Origin: Tetrapyrgos nigripes
Lineage: Eukaryota > Basidiomycota > Agaricomycetes > Agaricales > Campanellaceae
DNA: 64,000 nt
Direction: 5' to 3'
NCBI GenBank assembly: GCA_013368315.1
Contig: JAACJM010000096.1
Span: 62,001 to 126,000, forward strand
Below, piece by piece: positions 1 through 12,070 of this stretch. Under the pieces are notes generated by a model. The model ran no database searches, had not been told where the DNA came from, and was given only the letters and a program-made list of their open reading frames with translations. Position 1 is the first letter of the stretch. Each line of letters begins with the position of its first letter. Both the position numbers and the translations under genes were made by a program.

Positions 1-3000
1 ATCATCCTTTCCTGTACTTTTCCCATAATCTTCAACATTCTTGCTTCTCAACCATTGCCTTCTCTCTCCAGTAGCCTCATGCTTCATTCCTTCTTGTTTC
101 CCTAAGAATGGATTCAGAGCAGAATTTGCTTTATTCATTCTCATTTCACCTCTGAGAACTAGTGCTCAGCTTGCATTGTCCTCTTATATTCATCCCATTC
201 CCACCTTCTTTGATGTGTTGCTGTTCCCCCACTCTCACTACAGCTTCAGCTCTTCAAGCTGTTAGAATGTTACTTTTTGTTTGATGGTTCTACAACTGGA
301 GGGCAAGAATGGAGTTCAACAAGACTGTAGTGGATGTCAACATGGACGGGACGTAGCTGTGGGATAGCAATATGGATGTTGTCTCCCACCTTTTATTTTT
401 CTGTCAAATATTATCTTGTTTCCTGCTAGTTCCTTTCTGTGTTCCAGAATTCATTCCCTCCAATGGTTTACTCCATCTTCATGATCACCACATCTGTCTG
501 TATATGTTCTACATTATCACACCCTCTGTCACTATCTGGGTCTCTTTATTCTTCCATTGGGCATGTCTTTCTCTAGGATCTAAGCAGAATGAGTGGGGGC
601 AAGAACACTGACTCTGAAACCAGTTAGTTGCCAAGTGGTGGTTGTCAGTTTGAGCAGTAGGATTTACTTTTGCTAATGACAGATTGCGAGCAATATTCGC
701 TTTGTCTCCTCTTTTTTTCCTTCCTCTTCTCTATCTAGAAAAATGGAGCAATCTTCACTCCATCTTACTACTTCTCTTGCTCTCCCTTCTTTGCTACACT
801 TCAAACACTGCTCTACAAGAATTTATTACCCTGTGATAGTCTTCATTTGTGATCCACCAAGCTTCATCCTCCCCAACAACATCTTTCTCAACTATGTCAG
901 CTTTTTGTCCCTCTCGAATTCCTTTGGACAGCTCCTCAGTAGCCATTCTTGGACAATTATGATGTTGCAGGAATATGGTTGCTAGATCACATCATTGAAA
1001 CTGATGGTCATGATTGGGGGTGTGGACTAGAGACTTGGGGAATCCAAAGGATTTGGATCTTGATTTCAATGGACAAAGGAATATACTGACAGTGTTTAGT
1101 CCAACGAGGGACCAGTGCAAGATCCACATTGCCTGAGTCAACTCTACATTGTTCTCCTTCACATTTACTTCTCTGCTTTGTCTTCCTTACTGTTAGGATG
1201 TGTACAAAGGTTTGTATTATTGTAATAAGTAATACAAAGAATTAAGTACTTATGTCCAAATAACTAATGAGACTGTTAAGCAGCTCAATGAGCAGACACG
1301 CAGATAGGGGTTAATTAAGGATAGGTAGCTGATCTCCAAGGGATGCAATCAGCTTGGAGTATAATTGAATAGAGGTGATCGATGGATTTGTGGTGGCTCA
1401 CATATTAAGTGATGGACTTCTGTGATATGTTTCAAGATGTTGTTGATGGGTTTTGCAGGCAAATAAGGATACTTACAGTGATATTTCGCAGTTTGTGTGA
1501 GTAAACAGCAGCTGTATAGAGATAAGTAGTTGATAAACAAGTACATTTACTGTACATAGGTGACAAAATGGCAGACTGGGGGCTCTCAAGTCCTCAGCCT
1601 GTTTATATACATAAAAAACTGAATTACAGGGTATCTACGACTATTCATGACTCATAACTTCCCTCCTACTTCCTCCATTGACTCATCCTTACTCTGCTTG
1701 ACTTATTTCCTTGAGTCATGCATTTGCATCCAGCTCCCATTGCTTATTTGGTTCCTTTATGACTCCTTCTGACTGCTCTGTTAAATCCTCATTTCCCTCT
1801 TTCCTTCTACAGTTCCATGTGACTGTTCTATTCAATTCCTACACATCCCAACTCACTTCATCAGTCCTTCATGCTTCTTCCAGTCATCTCCTAATGACCA
1901 TTTATAGTCTTATCTTTGTCACTGTCTTGAGGTCATCAGTGGTGGGGATATTCATGTCATTTGACATTGTAGCCTTGTAAGGTCATAGATATCTCCTTTT
2001 GATGTGTCAGGGTTATTCACACACTCTTGCTGTGTCTCATAGTCTTGACTTGTTCGTATCATAACACTTACCTGAGAACAGGTGCTCTCTTTGCATCATA
2101 TTCTCTTACTTCTCTTAGGACAACCTGGAGTAATATTTATTCCATCATCTTTCTATTCTCCTCCCTTATGAAGTCTCAACCCCATGTTATCCCTCAACCT
2201 GTCCAAATCCTTCATTGCTGCAATTCCTTGAGAGCACAATTCTCTGCATCTTGAATCCAAATTATGTTGCAATCTTCTGAGTGATCTCCCTCTTGCCATT
2301 CTGTGCCCATACTCACTTCCCCTTTCTTGCTTTGCCTGAAACACCATTGCTATACTTTCTCATCGATCTCTAGCATCTTGTGTGATAGCTGAAACAGAGA
2401 ATCCAGTGGTCAACAATGTTCCTCCTTTCCTTATCCTTAACTGCCTAAGAATTCAATATCTGTCAATCCTTGTTATCAGCAATTACTCGAATCGACAAGA
2501 CAGAGGATTCAGCCAAATGGGATCTCAGAGCAGGATCATAACCATGATCCTTGTTGTAGCTATTAGCTCACACACCAAGTACTCATATCCCCACCTACCC
2601 ACCCTACATTCACCCTATCCTGTAAATTTCCCCATTCCTATGTCCAAACTCATTTAGTTTGAGGGGCTACCTTCTGGGGGGCAGACTAATGGGCAGTAGG
2701 TAGGGGTACTTACAACAACAAGTACTTGGCAGAAGATGTGGTATTTCGACTTTGGATTCAGATTTGTGCCATATGTTTTCTTGATCTACAGACTCATATG
2801 GACAGTGGGGGGCACTGTGAGGACCTTTGTACTGCCTGAATGGGCCAGTAGATAGTCACATGTATGTAATTACATAAAGCAGTGTTAAACTTGATTCCTT
2901 TCTTCTATCTCATGTCTTCTATTTGTTAACACCAGAGCACCAGAGTGCTCACCCCCCTATCGCTTTGTCATATCTGCTGGGTATCCATTTAAATGCCCCA

Positions 3001-3055
3001 ATGCTGATAGTCTTCAGTTGCCTGACCCTTGTCACCAGGTCATTCCCAATTAGGC

Positions 3056-3214
3056 ACTCAAGAGGTCATTGGACCTTTTGAGAGTCCCAAGTCAGTATGC
3101 ACTGTCTTCACAAGGACTCAAGAGAGTGACCTCAAGAGTCTGCAGTACCCCCACCACTGTGAATACTATGTGTACCACTAGAGGACTCTCGAAGGGTCAT
3201 GGGACCTCTCAAGT
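3056..3214. repeat. Nested inverted repeat (hairpin 1)
   Basis: The arm at 3056-3087 (core gaggtcattggacctttt) pairs with 3183-3214 (core aagggtcatgggacctc), about 32 nt each with a few mismatches, around a loop of about 95 nt. It lies entirely inside the larger foldback element. Confidence 0.55.
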
Positions 3215-3242
3215 CATAAGAATAGGGTTCACTGCAGACAGC

Positions 3243-3425
3243 GATGGGTATTTGCCAGCCATTTTTGCACAAATGTAAATCTCAAATCTTTCAGAGCAGT
3301 TTTTGCAGGCCGAACATACCCCATATGGGACTGTTTTGAGGCCGGAATTCCATATGGGGTAGTTCCAGTGCTGAGCAGAAGTTCGAGATTTAAGGTTGCA
3401 CGAAAATGGATGGCAAATACCCATC
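3243..3425. repeat. Nested inverted repeat (hairpin 2)
   Basis: The arm starting gatgggtatttgcc at 3243 is mirrored by ggcaaatacccatc ending at 3425, and pairing continues about 40 nt inward with few mismatches. A shorter palindrome around ccatatgg lies at the centre. Its size (183 bp) and sharp ends suggest a small insertion within the foldback element. Confidence 0.6.
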
Positions 3426-4074
3426 ACCATCTGCTGTGGTTTGACCCTATGATGGGGGTCATGTGACCAGATACTACTGGTGTCAGGCAGTTAAATGGAT
3501 GCCTGGCTGAAGAGATAGAGCAACAGTAGCACTGTGCAGTCTGCTAGGCTGCACAGAGGAAACTTAGGGCTTCAGGACCATTGTGGTTCAAAGCTAGGTA
3601 AAATCTTATTATGTAAGTATGTACAAACAGTCATCTACTGGCCCATTCAGGCAGTACTTGTCACAAATCACTGCTCTTCCCTATTTATTTCTTAACTCCA
3701 CAGACTACTATTCATTTCTTTCATCATCATTTTCCTTGTCTACGATTACCATCACTTGATCTGACATGTACATCATCTATCTCCTCTGATTCCTATCTCC
3801 GATCTCACTTATTCATTTACTCTCTATTCACTTCTTTCACATATATACCAATGGGCTTGTAGTTAGTTCCTTAGTCTGTTCACTTCGTCTCCACTCCACT
3901 CTCAGTACAGTGCAGTGTTGAGCATAGTCAGCTACTCATACGTCTCTCGCCTCTACTATCTCTCTACATCTTTTTCCTTCTCTTGTCTCTTATATCTTGC
4001 CAATTTATCTTGTTCATTGTGTGACTTGGGTGGATAATTGCTAAGTGACAATGTCCTTGACAGTACTCAAGTGG

Positions 4075-4869
4075 CTACAGGGTACTAAGTACATACCCAT
4101 CACAGTCCTGCAGTAGTTTGGCATGGTAGCAGACAATGATCTTTTCTCCTGATGGCATGCATAGTATCAGGTGTAGTTCTATGTTTACATAGAACCTAGA
4201 GAACATTTGAATGTGTTCATTGGAGTAGTTGCCAATGGACAGGTTGGTGAGGAAAACAGTTTTCACCTGTGTCACCTCAGCCCAAGTGAGGTATTCGTCA
4301 GGCCTGACATTAGGGGAGGCCTTCGCCATGTCAATGGCCTTGACTGTGTAGGATGAGTTCTCACCTTGGATCAGGGAGAAGCCAGTGTCCTCAGTGAGCA
4401 AGCATTCGAATTTGGTGGCTTCTTGTGCAGCTGCAGACAGGCAATACCAGAAGGGGAAGTACTTGTGAAGTTCCAGCTTCTTCCGAGTGAAAGGATGAAT
4501 CCTATCCTGGAGGCACATCACTCCTGTGGTTGGAATTGGGTGAAGAGTGACTCAGGACTTCTCCTTTTCCTTCCTAGTTTCCTCCTCTTTCTTTTCTTCC
4601 TTGGCCATGAGAGTTCTACACTCTGTTTCTGCTTGTTCTCTCCTCTGTTCCTCTTCTAGTCTGTCTGCCTCTTCTTGTTTGTTCCATCTCACTTTTCACA
4701 TGTTGTTGTCTGCAGTCCATGAGTCCTTTAGGCATTGTGTTGCTTGTTCTTCAGAGGTGACATCTCCCAGGGCTGCATCAGTGATGAGGGCAGCTCAGAC
4801 TAGGCAGTGAGTGTCAGTGCTGAAGTCTGGGCATTCTTCCAAGGATGGGTTGACATGTAGTCTGTCCAT
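4075..4869 (-). pseudogene. Broken transposon-associated (gag-like) reading frame
   Basis: Reading from an ATG at 4869, one frame of 265 codons runs to a stop at 4075 but is interrupted by three TGA codons (4795-4797, 4696-4698, 4552-4554). Between them the coding character is clear: an acidic N-terminus, a Glu/Arg-rich coiled stretch, then a region containing KYFPFWYCL and TEDTGFSLI followed by YLTWAEV and FYVNIEL. I recall similar proteins as abundant repeat-associated families in mushroom genomes, possibly gag-like; I cannot name the element. All three stops being TGA fits CGA-to-TGA decay in the CpG-poor block. Confidence 0.5.
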
Positions 4870-4960
4870 GACTTTGTGCAATTAAGGGAACATATGTGTA
4901 AATAGTGAGCAAGTGTAAATAGTGTATAGATTGAAAAGAAGGACGAGAGGATTGAGGACT

Positions 4961-5577
4961 CTCAGAGAGTAGAGCCAGCTCCGACTTAGAGGGTCTTCAG
5001 ACTGTGCTGGCGGTACCGACTAAAGAGGAAGGTACCGCCTCACGTGCGTCCAAAGACCTCAATCTGTCTCGCCTTCTTCAAGGACGTTTCAGATTAACAA
5101 ACTTGTGTCAAACCAGATCCAGAGCAGCGCGCTATTCCCACGAAATTTTTAAATACCTACCCCTATTGGTGTTCAAGCGCTATGACATGAGAGGTTTTGT
5201 GAAGGAAATGCCAGTGGAGCTAGAAGGAAGACCTGAAGCTATTACCGCTTTTTGCAAGAACGGATTCTGAAGGAATACTTCTCGTATGTCCGCGAGTTTC
5301 AGAAGGACAGGCTCTTTAGATTTTGAAGATTTCGTTGACATTAGAACTACATTCGATACACAATTAATGCAGTCAGGATCGTAGAAAATATTAGATGCGG
5401 AAAGAGAGGATGAACCCTGGGGAGCAGATATCCAGAGTACTATGCAAGTAGTATGTACAAACTAGTCATTAAACCGAATCCATATAGTATCAAATCAATC
5501 ATAGATGTCATGAATAGAAAGGAGCGACGTAGATCATAAAAAGGGCAGAGAGAGAGAGCAGACCGTCTGGCAGGCGT
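4961..5577. other. Intergenic; CpG content returns to normal
   Basis: An open frame at 5004-5270 (88 residues) resembles no family I know, and I see no partner exons. The stretch marks the edge of the repeat block and holds the 3' flank of the gene ending at 5578. Confidence 0.4.
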
Positions 5578-6682
5578 TTAGATCGCAGCCAACTTCCTTT
5601 TAATCCTCCTTCCTTCCTTGGAGTCCTGCTCCGAAGCAGCCGGAAGATTCTCCTCGTCCTCTCTAGACCTCTTCGTTCCTTTAACTGCGAAGGCACCGGT
5701 AACTTCAACAGCCTTGATATCGACAACCTCGGCCTCGGCTTCAGCTTGAGCCTCCTCCTTCTCCTTTGCAATCCTCCTCTTGCTCTTCGTGATGCTAGAC
5801 AAGAGTCCCTTGACGGACTTGGCTTTCGAACCTTTGACGGACGCAGCAATAGTGACAGACGAAGACGAAGCCAGTTTGCGTCTGACACTCTTTCCAAGAC
5901 CGTTAAGCCGTCCAGAAGATTGACTAGTGACCGAGGTCTGTGAAGACGCCAAACTGCACTCCGAAGATTCGGCAAACGAATCATACGAGTCGAAAGAGGC
6001 GCGACTGACAGAAGGAGATGATGTACCTGTCGATGGAGGGAGGTTGGTAGAGAGATCCGTAAGAACTAAGGAACCCGGAACCTCTCTGGGTTTGAGAGGG
6101 AAGTCGTCGTCGTCGTCGTCGTCGTCGTCACCGGCTGGCACTGGACATGAAGGACGAGGTGGGATATCGTCTAGAGTGAGGCACTCCTCATAGACGCTGG
6201 TGATGACGGTGTTTTCGGGAATGAGGGCAAGCAAAGGGACTTCATCTTCGGAATGGGTGCTACTGTGACGAAACGCACGGGGTGGGTCCGTTTACGGAGA
6301 GCGAGGTTGACGTCTCGATGAGTGACAGAGATGGCGGTACGTGTGTTGTAGATTGGTCTACAAAAGGCTGTTCCTTCAAATATCGGTCCTTCCTCTTCGT
6401 CCAAGTCGTCACCGGGTTTGGGGCTGTGAAAAAAGAGAACGAACGAAGAGGTGAGGACAAGGTACAGAAAGCTAGAAGAAGTATGATGACGCACCCAGTG
6501 ACGCTAATCCTCACGCCAGCAGTGTTTTCAGCACGGAACCGCATCTTGGAAGTGGTAGCTGTCCTAAACTCCATGGTGGTCATTAGCACGGAACGACCGC
6601 GGCTGCGACGTCCGACTTTAACTTGAGGGTGGGCATCCTCGACGTGAACTTCAAAGGGTTGGTTGATACAGTGGCCAGGCAT
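5578..6682 (-). CDS. Acidic/basic low-complexity protein, unknown function
   Basis: Three exons are proposed: 6682-6495, 6423-6296 and 6245-5578, giving about 327 residues. The first intron (71 nt, GTGCGT...CACAG) is clear. The second (50 nt, 6246-6295) is my choice because it is the only short intron found that joins the frames. The N-terminal half contains beta-like stretches (FEVHVEDAHPQVKVGRRSRG, then GPIFEGTAF). The C-terminal half is Ser-rich, with an uninterrupted run of nine Asp encoded by a GAC repeat, an Ala/Glu coiled segment, and a Lys/Arg-rich end that could be a nuclear localisation signal. I recognise no catalytic domain. Possibly a nuclear or scaffold protein; that is a guess. 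Confidence 0.6.
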
Positions 6683-7497
6683 GATTATGATTGAGTCGTA
6701 ACTTGATGAGTGGACAAGAATTAAAGAGAGAGAATAGGTTTAAAGAGAGACGCTTGGGGTATGATAGAGATAGGAAGGCCGGGGCTACCAGAGTCCAACG
6801 ACGACGACACCAACAAGTGGGGGTTGTGGTACAGGAGTGGTGGGATGTAGGGCCTTGATATAAAGTTCCGAGTGGCAGGACACACGTGGGGAGAACAATG
6901 CGACCTTGCAAGGGGACACTGAACCAAAAAGGCGATTGCGGACAAGGGGCTGATCCGAATTGCCCCATGAGGGATGATAATAAGACCATTCTTGACCATT
7001 TCTTGAACACTTTGAAGTTCATTTCTGGACGCCTACACTTCAATTTGGATTAGGAGGAGAGGACACTAGTTGACGGCGACAACAGATCACACTCACCTAA
7101 TACATGACCCCTACGACAAACCGTTTCATCCAGAATGATCTATATATCCACGAGTAGCTATCTATCGGGCCTCCTTTCCATATCTTGATGACTGCCTTGA
7201 CTGGTTCTTTGGTTCAGGGAAAGTACGGGCAATGAGTCGCCATCCTAGCGATTGACCAACAAATCAAGGGCTCAAGGAAGATATAGACCGGGGGCGGTCG
7301 GCTTTGGTTTGGAGGCTTGTGGAAGCATGAGAGTACTGGCTGCGATGGTGAAGGAAGGCGCGAGGGCATTGCCGACGCGTCACTTGTCTCTCTTCAATGA
7401 CTATGCTACACTTTACAGGCAATCATTATTACAACCAGAAAATCTGATATCCTTGTCCTCGAAGTAAAGAAGAAAAAGAAAAAAGAAGAGAGGTCCT
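6683..7497. other. Intergenic, 5' flank of the acidic/basic protein gene
   Basis: No gene recognised. Short frames here lack initiation context, splice partners or family resemblance. Confidence 0.4.
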
Positions 7498-8572
7498 TTA
7501 GCAGCTACGCAATCTCTTCGTCGGCCTCTGTTCCCTCAACTCGTGAATTGACACCTCTTCCGTCCTTCCTTTGCATTTACCACTGCTAGCCTCTGTTCCA
7601 CATCCAAACATACACCAGAACCATGTAGGTCTCTCTGATTCCTGTTTCCGTTTTGGTGGACGATCTCTATGTACTGCCCCCATCCTAATTGGCTGTCTGA
7701 TCTCTACCGGCTCCTTTTCATTCTCCCATTCCCTATACAAGTTTAAAAACGCCTCGAAAAGCCCAGGCGGAGGCTTCAAGTATTTCTGAGTCTTCGTGGT
7801 CGGGTACATGTCGTCGATCAACCACTGCACGCGCTCCCCAAAGGGCATCTGCTCCTCGAACTTCTGGAAGAGGAAGTGTAACTTGAGGCGAGTTACGTCC
7901 AAAGCGAGCCACGGCCATTTCTGTCGTGTTCTCTCGGAAATAGTGGGTGTAGTAGAATGCGTACGCAAGTCTAACACGACGCGCTGTGGAATACTTGAAT
8001 ACGGGGCAGTGTCGTCTGGAGGTAACGGCGTCGATGTGGTATGGACGGGGCTGTCTGGGGAGAAATTCCAAGGCCAACGTGGTGTGGGTGCTGATACATC
8101 AGCCGCAAGACGTGTGCGAGCAGGTTTGCGAAATTGGGAGGGTTGGGGAGAAGGAACACGTCGGATGAGTTCGGGAGCAGAAGGATGTTGAGAGGGTCCG
8201 GGAGAAGGAGGGTGTTGGATGAGTTGGGGAGAAGGGGATCTGCTGTCGTTGACCAGCGTCCGGTTATCATCATCGTCACTGCTGTCTCCGGCGATGTCTG
8301 TGGCGTAGTTATGTTCAGAAGAAGCTCCGGCAACAAGTTGCGTCCTAGAAGACCTCGTCAAACTCAGACGTTCAAAGGTGGAGAAAAGAGGGAATCACGT
8401 ACCTATCGTTCTCCGCTTCAAGCCTCGACGATAAAAAGGACTGTGAGACCGGGGTCTCGGATGTAGTTGGAATCCATGGCGCGTCGCCGTCTGCAGGCAA
8501 TCGTTCCGAAGCGTTATTGTCTTTCGCTTCCATGGAGGACCCTGCAGTGTTTTGGCCAAACGTGGACGACAT
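7498..8572 (-). CDS. Unknown protein, Pro/Ser-rich N-terminus with conserved-looking C-terminus
   Basis: Two exons, 8572-8403 and 8344-7498, are joined by a 58-nt intron (GTACGT...TCTAG) and encode about 338 residues. The ATG at 8572 is the first in frame. Residues about 55-150 are rich in Ser-Pro motifs (SPSPQL, PSPGPSQ, PSPQPSQ), likely disordered. The rest is folded-looking: KWPWLALDVTRLKLHFLF, then a helical segment with YREWENEKEPVEIRQPIRMG. The tail has a Trp/Cys pair of motifs (WFWCMFGCG) and a basic end. No known domain is recognised. The ordered half suggests a lineage-specific protein, not a random frame. Confidence 0.6.
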
Positions 8573-9269
8573 GTCGACGAGGAGAACAATGGGTTTTGGC
8601 TTTCCCTTTGGAGGGTCCACCCTTTAAGTAGGAAGCCACTCTGCACACAGCTTCACGCTTTGAGTCTTGATCATGACCTGCGCTTTGACTGCTGCCCATG
8701 CGGAAGGTGGATGGTACTCTGACATCATATTACTATCCCCATTCGTCTCCAACATATGAATTCACCCTGACTTTACTGACAAGAGAACTCGCTTTGCGAA
8801 GCCTGAGGCATCGGCTTTGGGAAGGCTACATTTTTCCGCCGAAAGAACGTGTTCTCTACGCCCACTGCTGCACTGCATCATGCCACTTCCCTCAGTACTG
8901 CTGTAGCAGGCTGTAGTCTTTTGTTGTGTGAGAATGAATTGCAATCCAAAACGGGACGGCAGCCAAAAAGAGCGAGGCGGTGAAGCTTGTCATTCAACAA
9001 CTTGAATTGCGCTTAGATTCTCATTGTGGTCCCCAGCTTGGACCGCCCTTGTGATCTGCTGCGATGCAGATTTCTCGAATTCTCATGGAACAACCCCATT
9101 CAGCAATTACCTCAAAACCTCGAAGAAAAGGAAAGGGACGCGTCGAAAGTCTTGTCTTGGATACAGTTAGCCTTTTCACAACTTAGCTTTGGCACCACAA
9201 AGGAGGGGACTTGGTTAGGACCAGGCAGTGGTTTCATGGTGCCGCTGGACAGTGCTCAAAACCTCTGTG
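8573..9269. other. Intergenic between divergent genes
   Basis: Contains the upstream region of both the gene at 7498-8572 and the LRR-like gene beginning near 9.3 kb. The missing 5' exon(s) of the latter may lie here, but I could not identify an F-box or a clear first exon. Confidence 0.3.
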
Positions 9270-10686
9270 TCGACTAGAGCTGTTTGCTTCGCGTCTTTCC
9301 TCCTCATGGCAGAGTGCGTGTCATAATCATGAATCCTTATCCATTACTGATCATTTTTCTGGCTCCAGACAACCCCTTCCTACCCTTTCTCCTTGCGTCG
9401 ACGTCAAACTCAAATGCTCAGGCGCTCCAAGTTATAACTCTGCCCGGGAGACTCTGCTGCAGAATGAAGGCCGGCCCGCCAACCTGGAGATAGAGACCGT
9501 ACGCCCTTTACACCCTGAGGAGCTTACAACTGTCTCATTAGCTGCATCCTCCGTTCGACGACTCATCCTGGACACAAGTTGCTGTTGGCTGGCACCAACC
9601 TTATTCGGACAACTCCTCTTTCGTTTTGCCCACTTGCGTGAATTTGAGTATCGTGTCGACGGCGACACCAGGATGGCGATTTCTAGGACTCTGGATGATG
9701 TGCTGAAGTACTGGACCCTTCCCCCCGTGACGAGGTACGGTGAGGAGATCCTATGGGAGAGTTGGCGATTCCAGAACATCACTTCTTTGACGATGACGCA
9801 TATGGAGCGTGGGGTTTGCCCTTCCTACCCCAGACTTTGGCAGATGTTATGCCAGTGCAGCGATACGCTGGTATACTTCGAATACCAAGGTTATTGTCCA
9901 GCCTATCCAGGTCCCTCACCCGTTCACCAGGAACCGCGCATGCTCTACCCATTCTGCAGGCTAGAGACGTTGAAGCTTGGTATCGTCGACGACATTCTAC
10001 CATTGGCTAAGCTTTTCGCTGGTCGCGCACTCTTCCTCAAACACCTTATTATCCGAAATCTGATTTACGCTCCGGAAACCTTTATTGAAAGACATTACCA
10101 AGAGACTCAGGAGCAGATGACGACAACTTCATCGTTGTTTAGTGCTTTTCTCTGGTGGGATGGGCCTCGTATCAGGTTCTCCTTCCCTCAACTGGAGTCT
10201 CTTCATTTAATCGGTATCGATGACGGCTGTGATACAGACATCATCGACGCTTTTATCCATGGAAGCCCCGTACTTCGTTCCGTCACCCTCTTCGCAATTT
10301 GTGGTGTAGAAGCTGAACCGCGGTCTCCGATATACGACAGTTTCTTCGAGCATGAGGACGACAACCCAAAGTATGATATACCTCCTTCGTTCCCAAATTT
10401 GGAGGAATTGACGGTGTCTCATGGGCATTATGCGGTGAGGAGATGGCTGAAAAGACGACTTTTGGCTCGGTATCCGCCTCTCAAGAAACTTGTCATTACG
10501 ACCTCGTGCTATACGGCGTATGAGGACAAGGTTAAAGATCCGTTGACGAGCATTTTGGTGTGGACGGTCAAAGACGCTGTGGTCATCTCGGATCCTGTAA
10601 TGAAAGAGTACACGGACTCTACAATGGAGAGGGTTCTTGTGAAGGATGGCAAGTTGGTAGAAGGGTTTTCTCTGAATTCGTTTTAG
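9270..10686 (+). CDS. LRR-like protein of the fungal F-box family; 5' end unresolved
   Basis: A single frame runs to the stop at 10686, with about 465 codons of good coding character. It shows the irregular leucine-rich pattern common in basidiomycete F-box proteins: blocks such as SVRRLILD, HLREFEYRV, LKHLIIRNL, FPQLESLHLIG, VLRSVTLFAI, FPNLEELTV and LKKLVITTS, spaced 25-40 residues apart. An F-box, normally near the N-terminus, is not visible, and there is no in-frame ATG before about 9672. Either an upstream exon is missed or the gene is 5'-truncated. If functional, it would act as a substrate receptor in an SCF ubiquitin ligase; without the F-box that role is uncertain. Confidence 0.6.
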
Positions 10687-11023
10687 GTGCATGAAAGGCG
10701 AAGGTATCTGACGAAATGGTTTTCAATCTACGATAGCATATAGTCACTCTTTAATCCTGTATTCCTCTGTAGTCTCCAACATGTTGTTGCGACTCTGTCG
10801 CCTAAAAAAAGGTCGTCGAGGACGTTTCGTTACCACACGTGGTTTTGGGGCTGGCACCATGACGCGCCAGTGACCGTTTTCATTACGCCCCTTTGACTCT
10901 GACAGTCATCTATACCTTCTGCCATCCTCTTCTGACGACCTCAAATACCCGTCTACATCGATTCTTACACTTTACTTCACCTCATATAATCTCAAGTAAT
11001 TGCAACCAACGACTACGTTCCAA
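10687..11023. promoter_or_regulatory. Intergenic, upstream of the Rab gene
   Basis: A 337-bp gap, CT-rich just before the Rab start. No specific motif can be named. Confidence 0.3.
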
Positions 11024-12070
11024 ATGCCTCCAGCTCAAGCACCTATCAATGTCAAGCTTCTTTTGATTGGGAACTCGTCAGTGGGAAAGAGTAGTCTTCT
11101 TCTAAGGTTCTCGGACGAGCAATGGCTTCCAGAAGATGAGAGTAGTGCTACTATTGGAGTGGACTTTAAGGTGTGTTGTTGGTCCGTTCATTACCTTGTG
11201 TAACAATGTTGCGGATGTCTTCCTCACCGAGAGGGCATTTCTACGCCTCCATCCTAGTGCCGGGCGCTCTCTAATTCGTTCTTCTTAGGTCCACAAAATG
11301 GAAGTCAATGGCAAGAGAGTCAAGCTTAGTATATGGGCACGTTTCCCCAACCCTCCTAACCTCTTCTATTGCGAAGGCTTACTTGAGTCTTTTTGATAAA
11401 CTAGGATACAGCAGGACAAGAACGATTCCGGACTATCACTTCTTCATACTACCGTGGTGCACAGGGTATCATTCTAGGTGAATGGTGATGCCGCCCTTCC
11501 TCGTGTTTGGTCGTCCTGACGGATCTTATTTTACCATGCTGCACGCTTCACAGTATACGACGTTTCCTCAAGAGATTCCTTTGACGCACTACCAAGATGG
11601 TATAGCGAACTGGAGACATATGTGTCGGAGTCTGTGGTCAAGATTTTAGTTGGGAATAAGGTCGACAAGGTCCGTCTCGCCTTCCTCACTCATACTGTCT
11701 GGCTGATGAAAAAAAAAAACGATATAGGAATTCTCTCGTCAAGTACCTACCGCTGAAGCACAAGCATTTGCTGAACGCATGTCGTCTTTATTCATCGAAA
11801 CCTCTGCCAAGACCTCGGTCAATGTCAAGGAAGCCTTCCAAGAGGTTGTCGAGCGGATTTTGGACACACCGGAATTATGGGAGGGTGCGGCTGGTGCAAA
11901 GGTGAGTCCTCAGTGTGCTGGATCTTTCTCATCGTAATGCTTTCCTTTTTGCTCACCCGTGACGTCAGACCACACGAACAGATGGAGGTAGAGGTGGTGT
12001 CCCGGGTGGTGTACAAGTCGTCGGGCTTGCAGATCAACAGCAGTCAGAGCAGGGTGGGTGTAGCTGTTAG
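11024..12070 (+). CDS. Rab18-type small GTPase
   Basis: Six exons (11024-11170, 11289-11336, 11405-11477, 11554-11669, 11728-11901, 11969-12070) encode 219 residues. All GTPase motifs are present: P-loop GNSSVGKSS, switch [29 protein letters not shown]. The C-terminus ends Cys-Ser-Cys, the Cys-X-Cys geranylgeranylation signal of Rab proteins. The order of motifs and the TPELWE segment near the end resemble Rab18. Rab18-type GTPases cycle on ER, Golgi and lipid-droplet membranes. Intron 2 (11337-11404) must begin with GC, not GT: any GT donor nearby breaks the invariant Trp-Asp-Thr-Ala-Gly junction, while TGG|gcacgt keeps it. Confidence 0.92.

Larger units (their letters stand above)
2829..3657. 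repeat. Foldback/MITE-like element with terminal inverted repeats
   Basis: The two ends are a near-perfect inverted repeat of about 25 bp beginning gtactgcctgaatgggcc, followed inward by a diverged palindrome (for example ccatttaa...tgcctgac on the left matched by gtcaggca...ttaaatgg on the right). Two further hairpins are nested inside (3056-3214 and 3243-3425). No transposase frame is present, so this is a non-autonomous element. I could not identify a convincing target-site duplication. Confidence 0.65.
1..4960. repeat. CpG-depleted repeat-derived block
   Basis: The first 4.96 kb looks unlike the rest of the window. CG dinucleotides are rare, with whole 60-base lines lacking any, while TG and CA are common; from about 4.98 kb CG becomes frequent. 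No credible host gene is present: the frames in 1-2,700 are short, low-complexity and rich in Ser/Leu/Phe. The block contains a foldback element (2829-3657) and a broken transposon-associated frame (4075-4869). Such a composition fits an old, cytosine-methylated repeat island in which methyl-CpG has decayed to TpG/CpA. That mechanism is inferred; the depletion is directly visible. Confidence 0.7.

Noticed and set aside
1192..1627. Possible solo LTR (starts tgttaggatgtg, has tatata)
   Set aside because: No matching end, no target-site duplication and no second copy in the window.
41..2657. Several plus-strand frames of 65-91 codons
   Set aside because: Low-complexity Ser/Leu/Phe composition in CpG-depleted repeat DNA, with no family or splice support.
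5746..6626. Plus-strand frames opposite the gene at 5578-6682
   Set aside because: Shadows of the minus-strand gene, which has introns and a coherent product.
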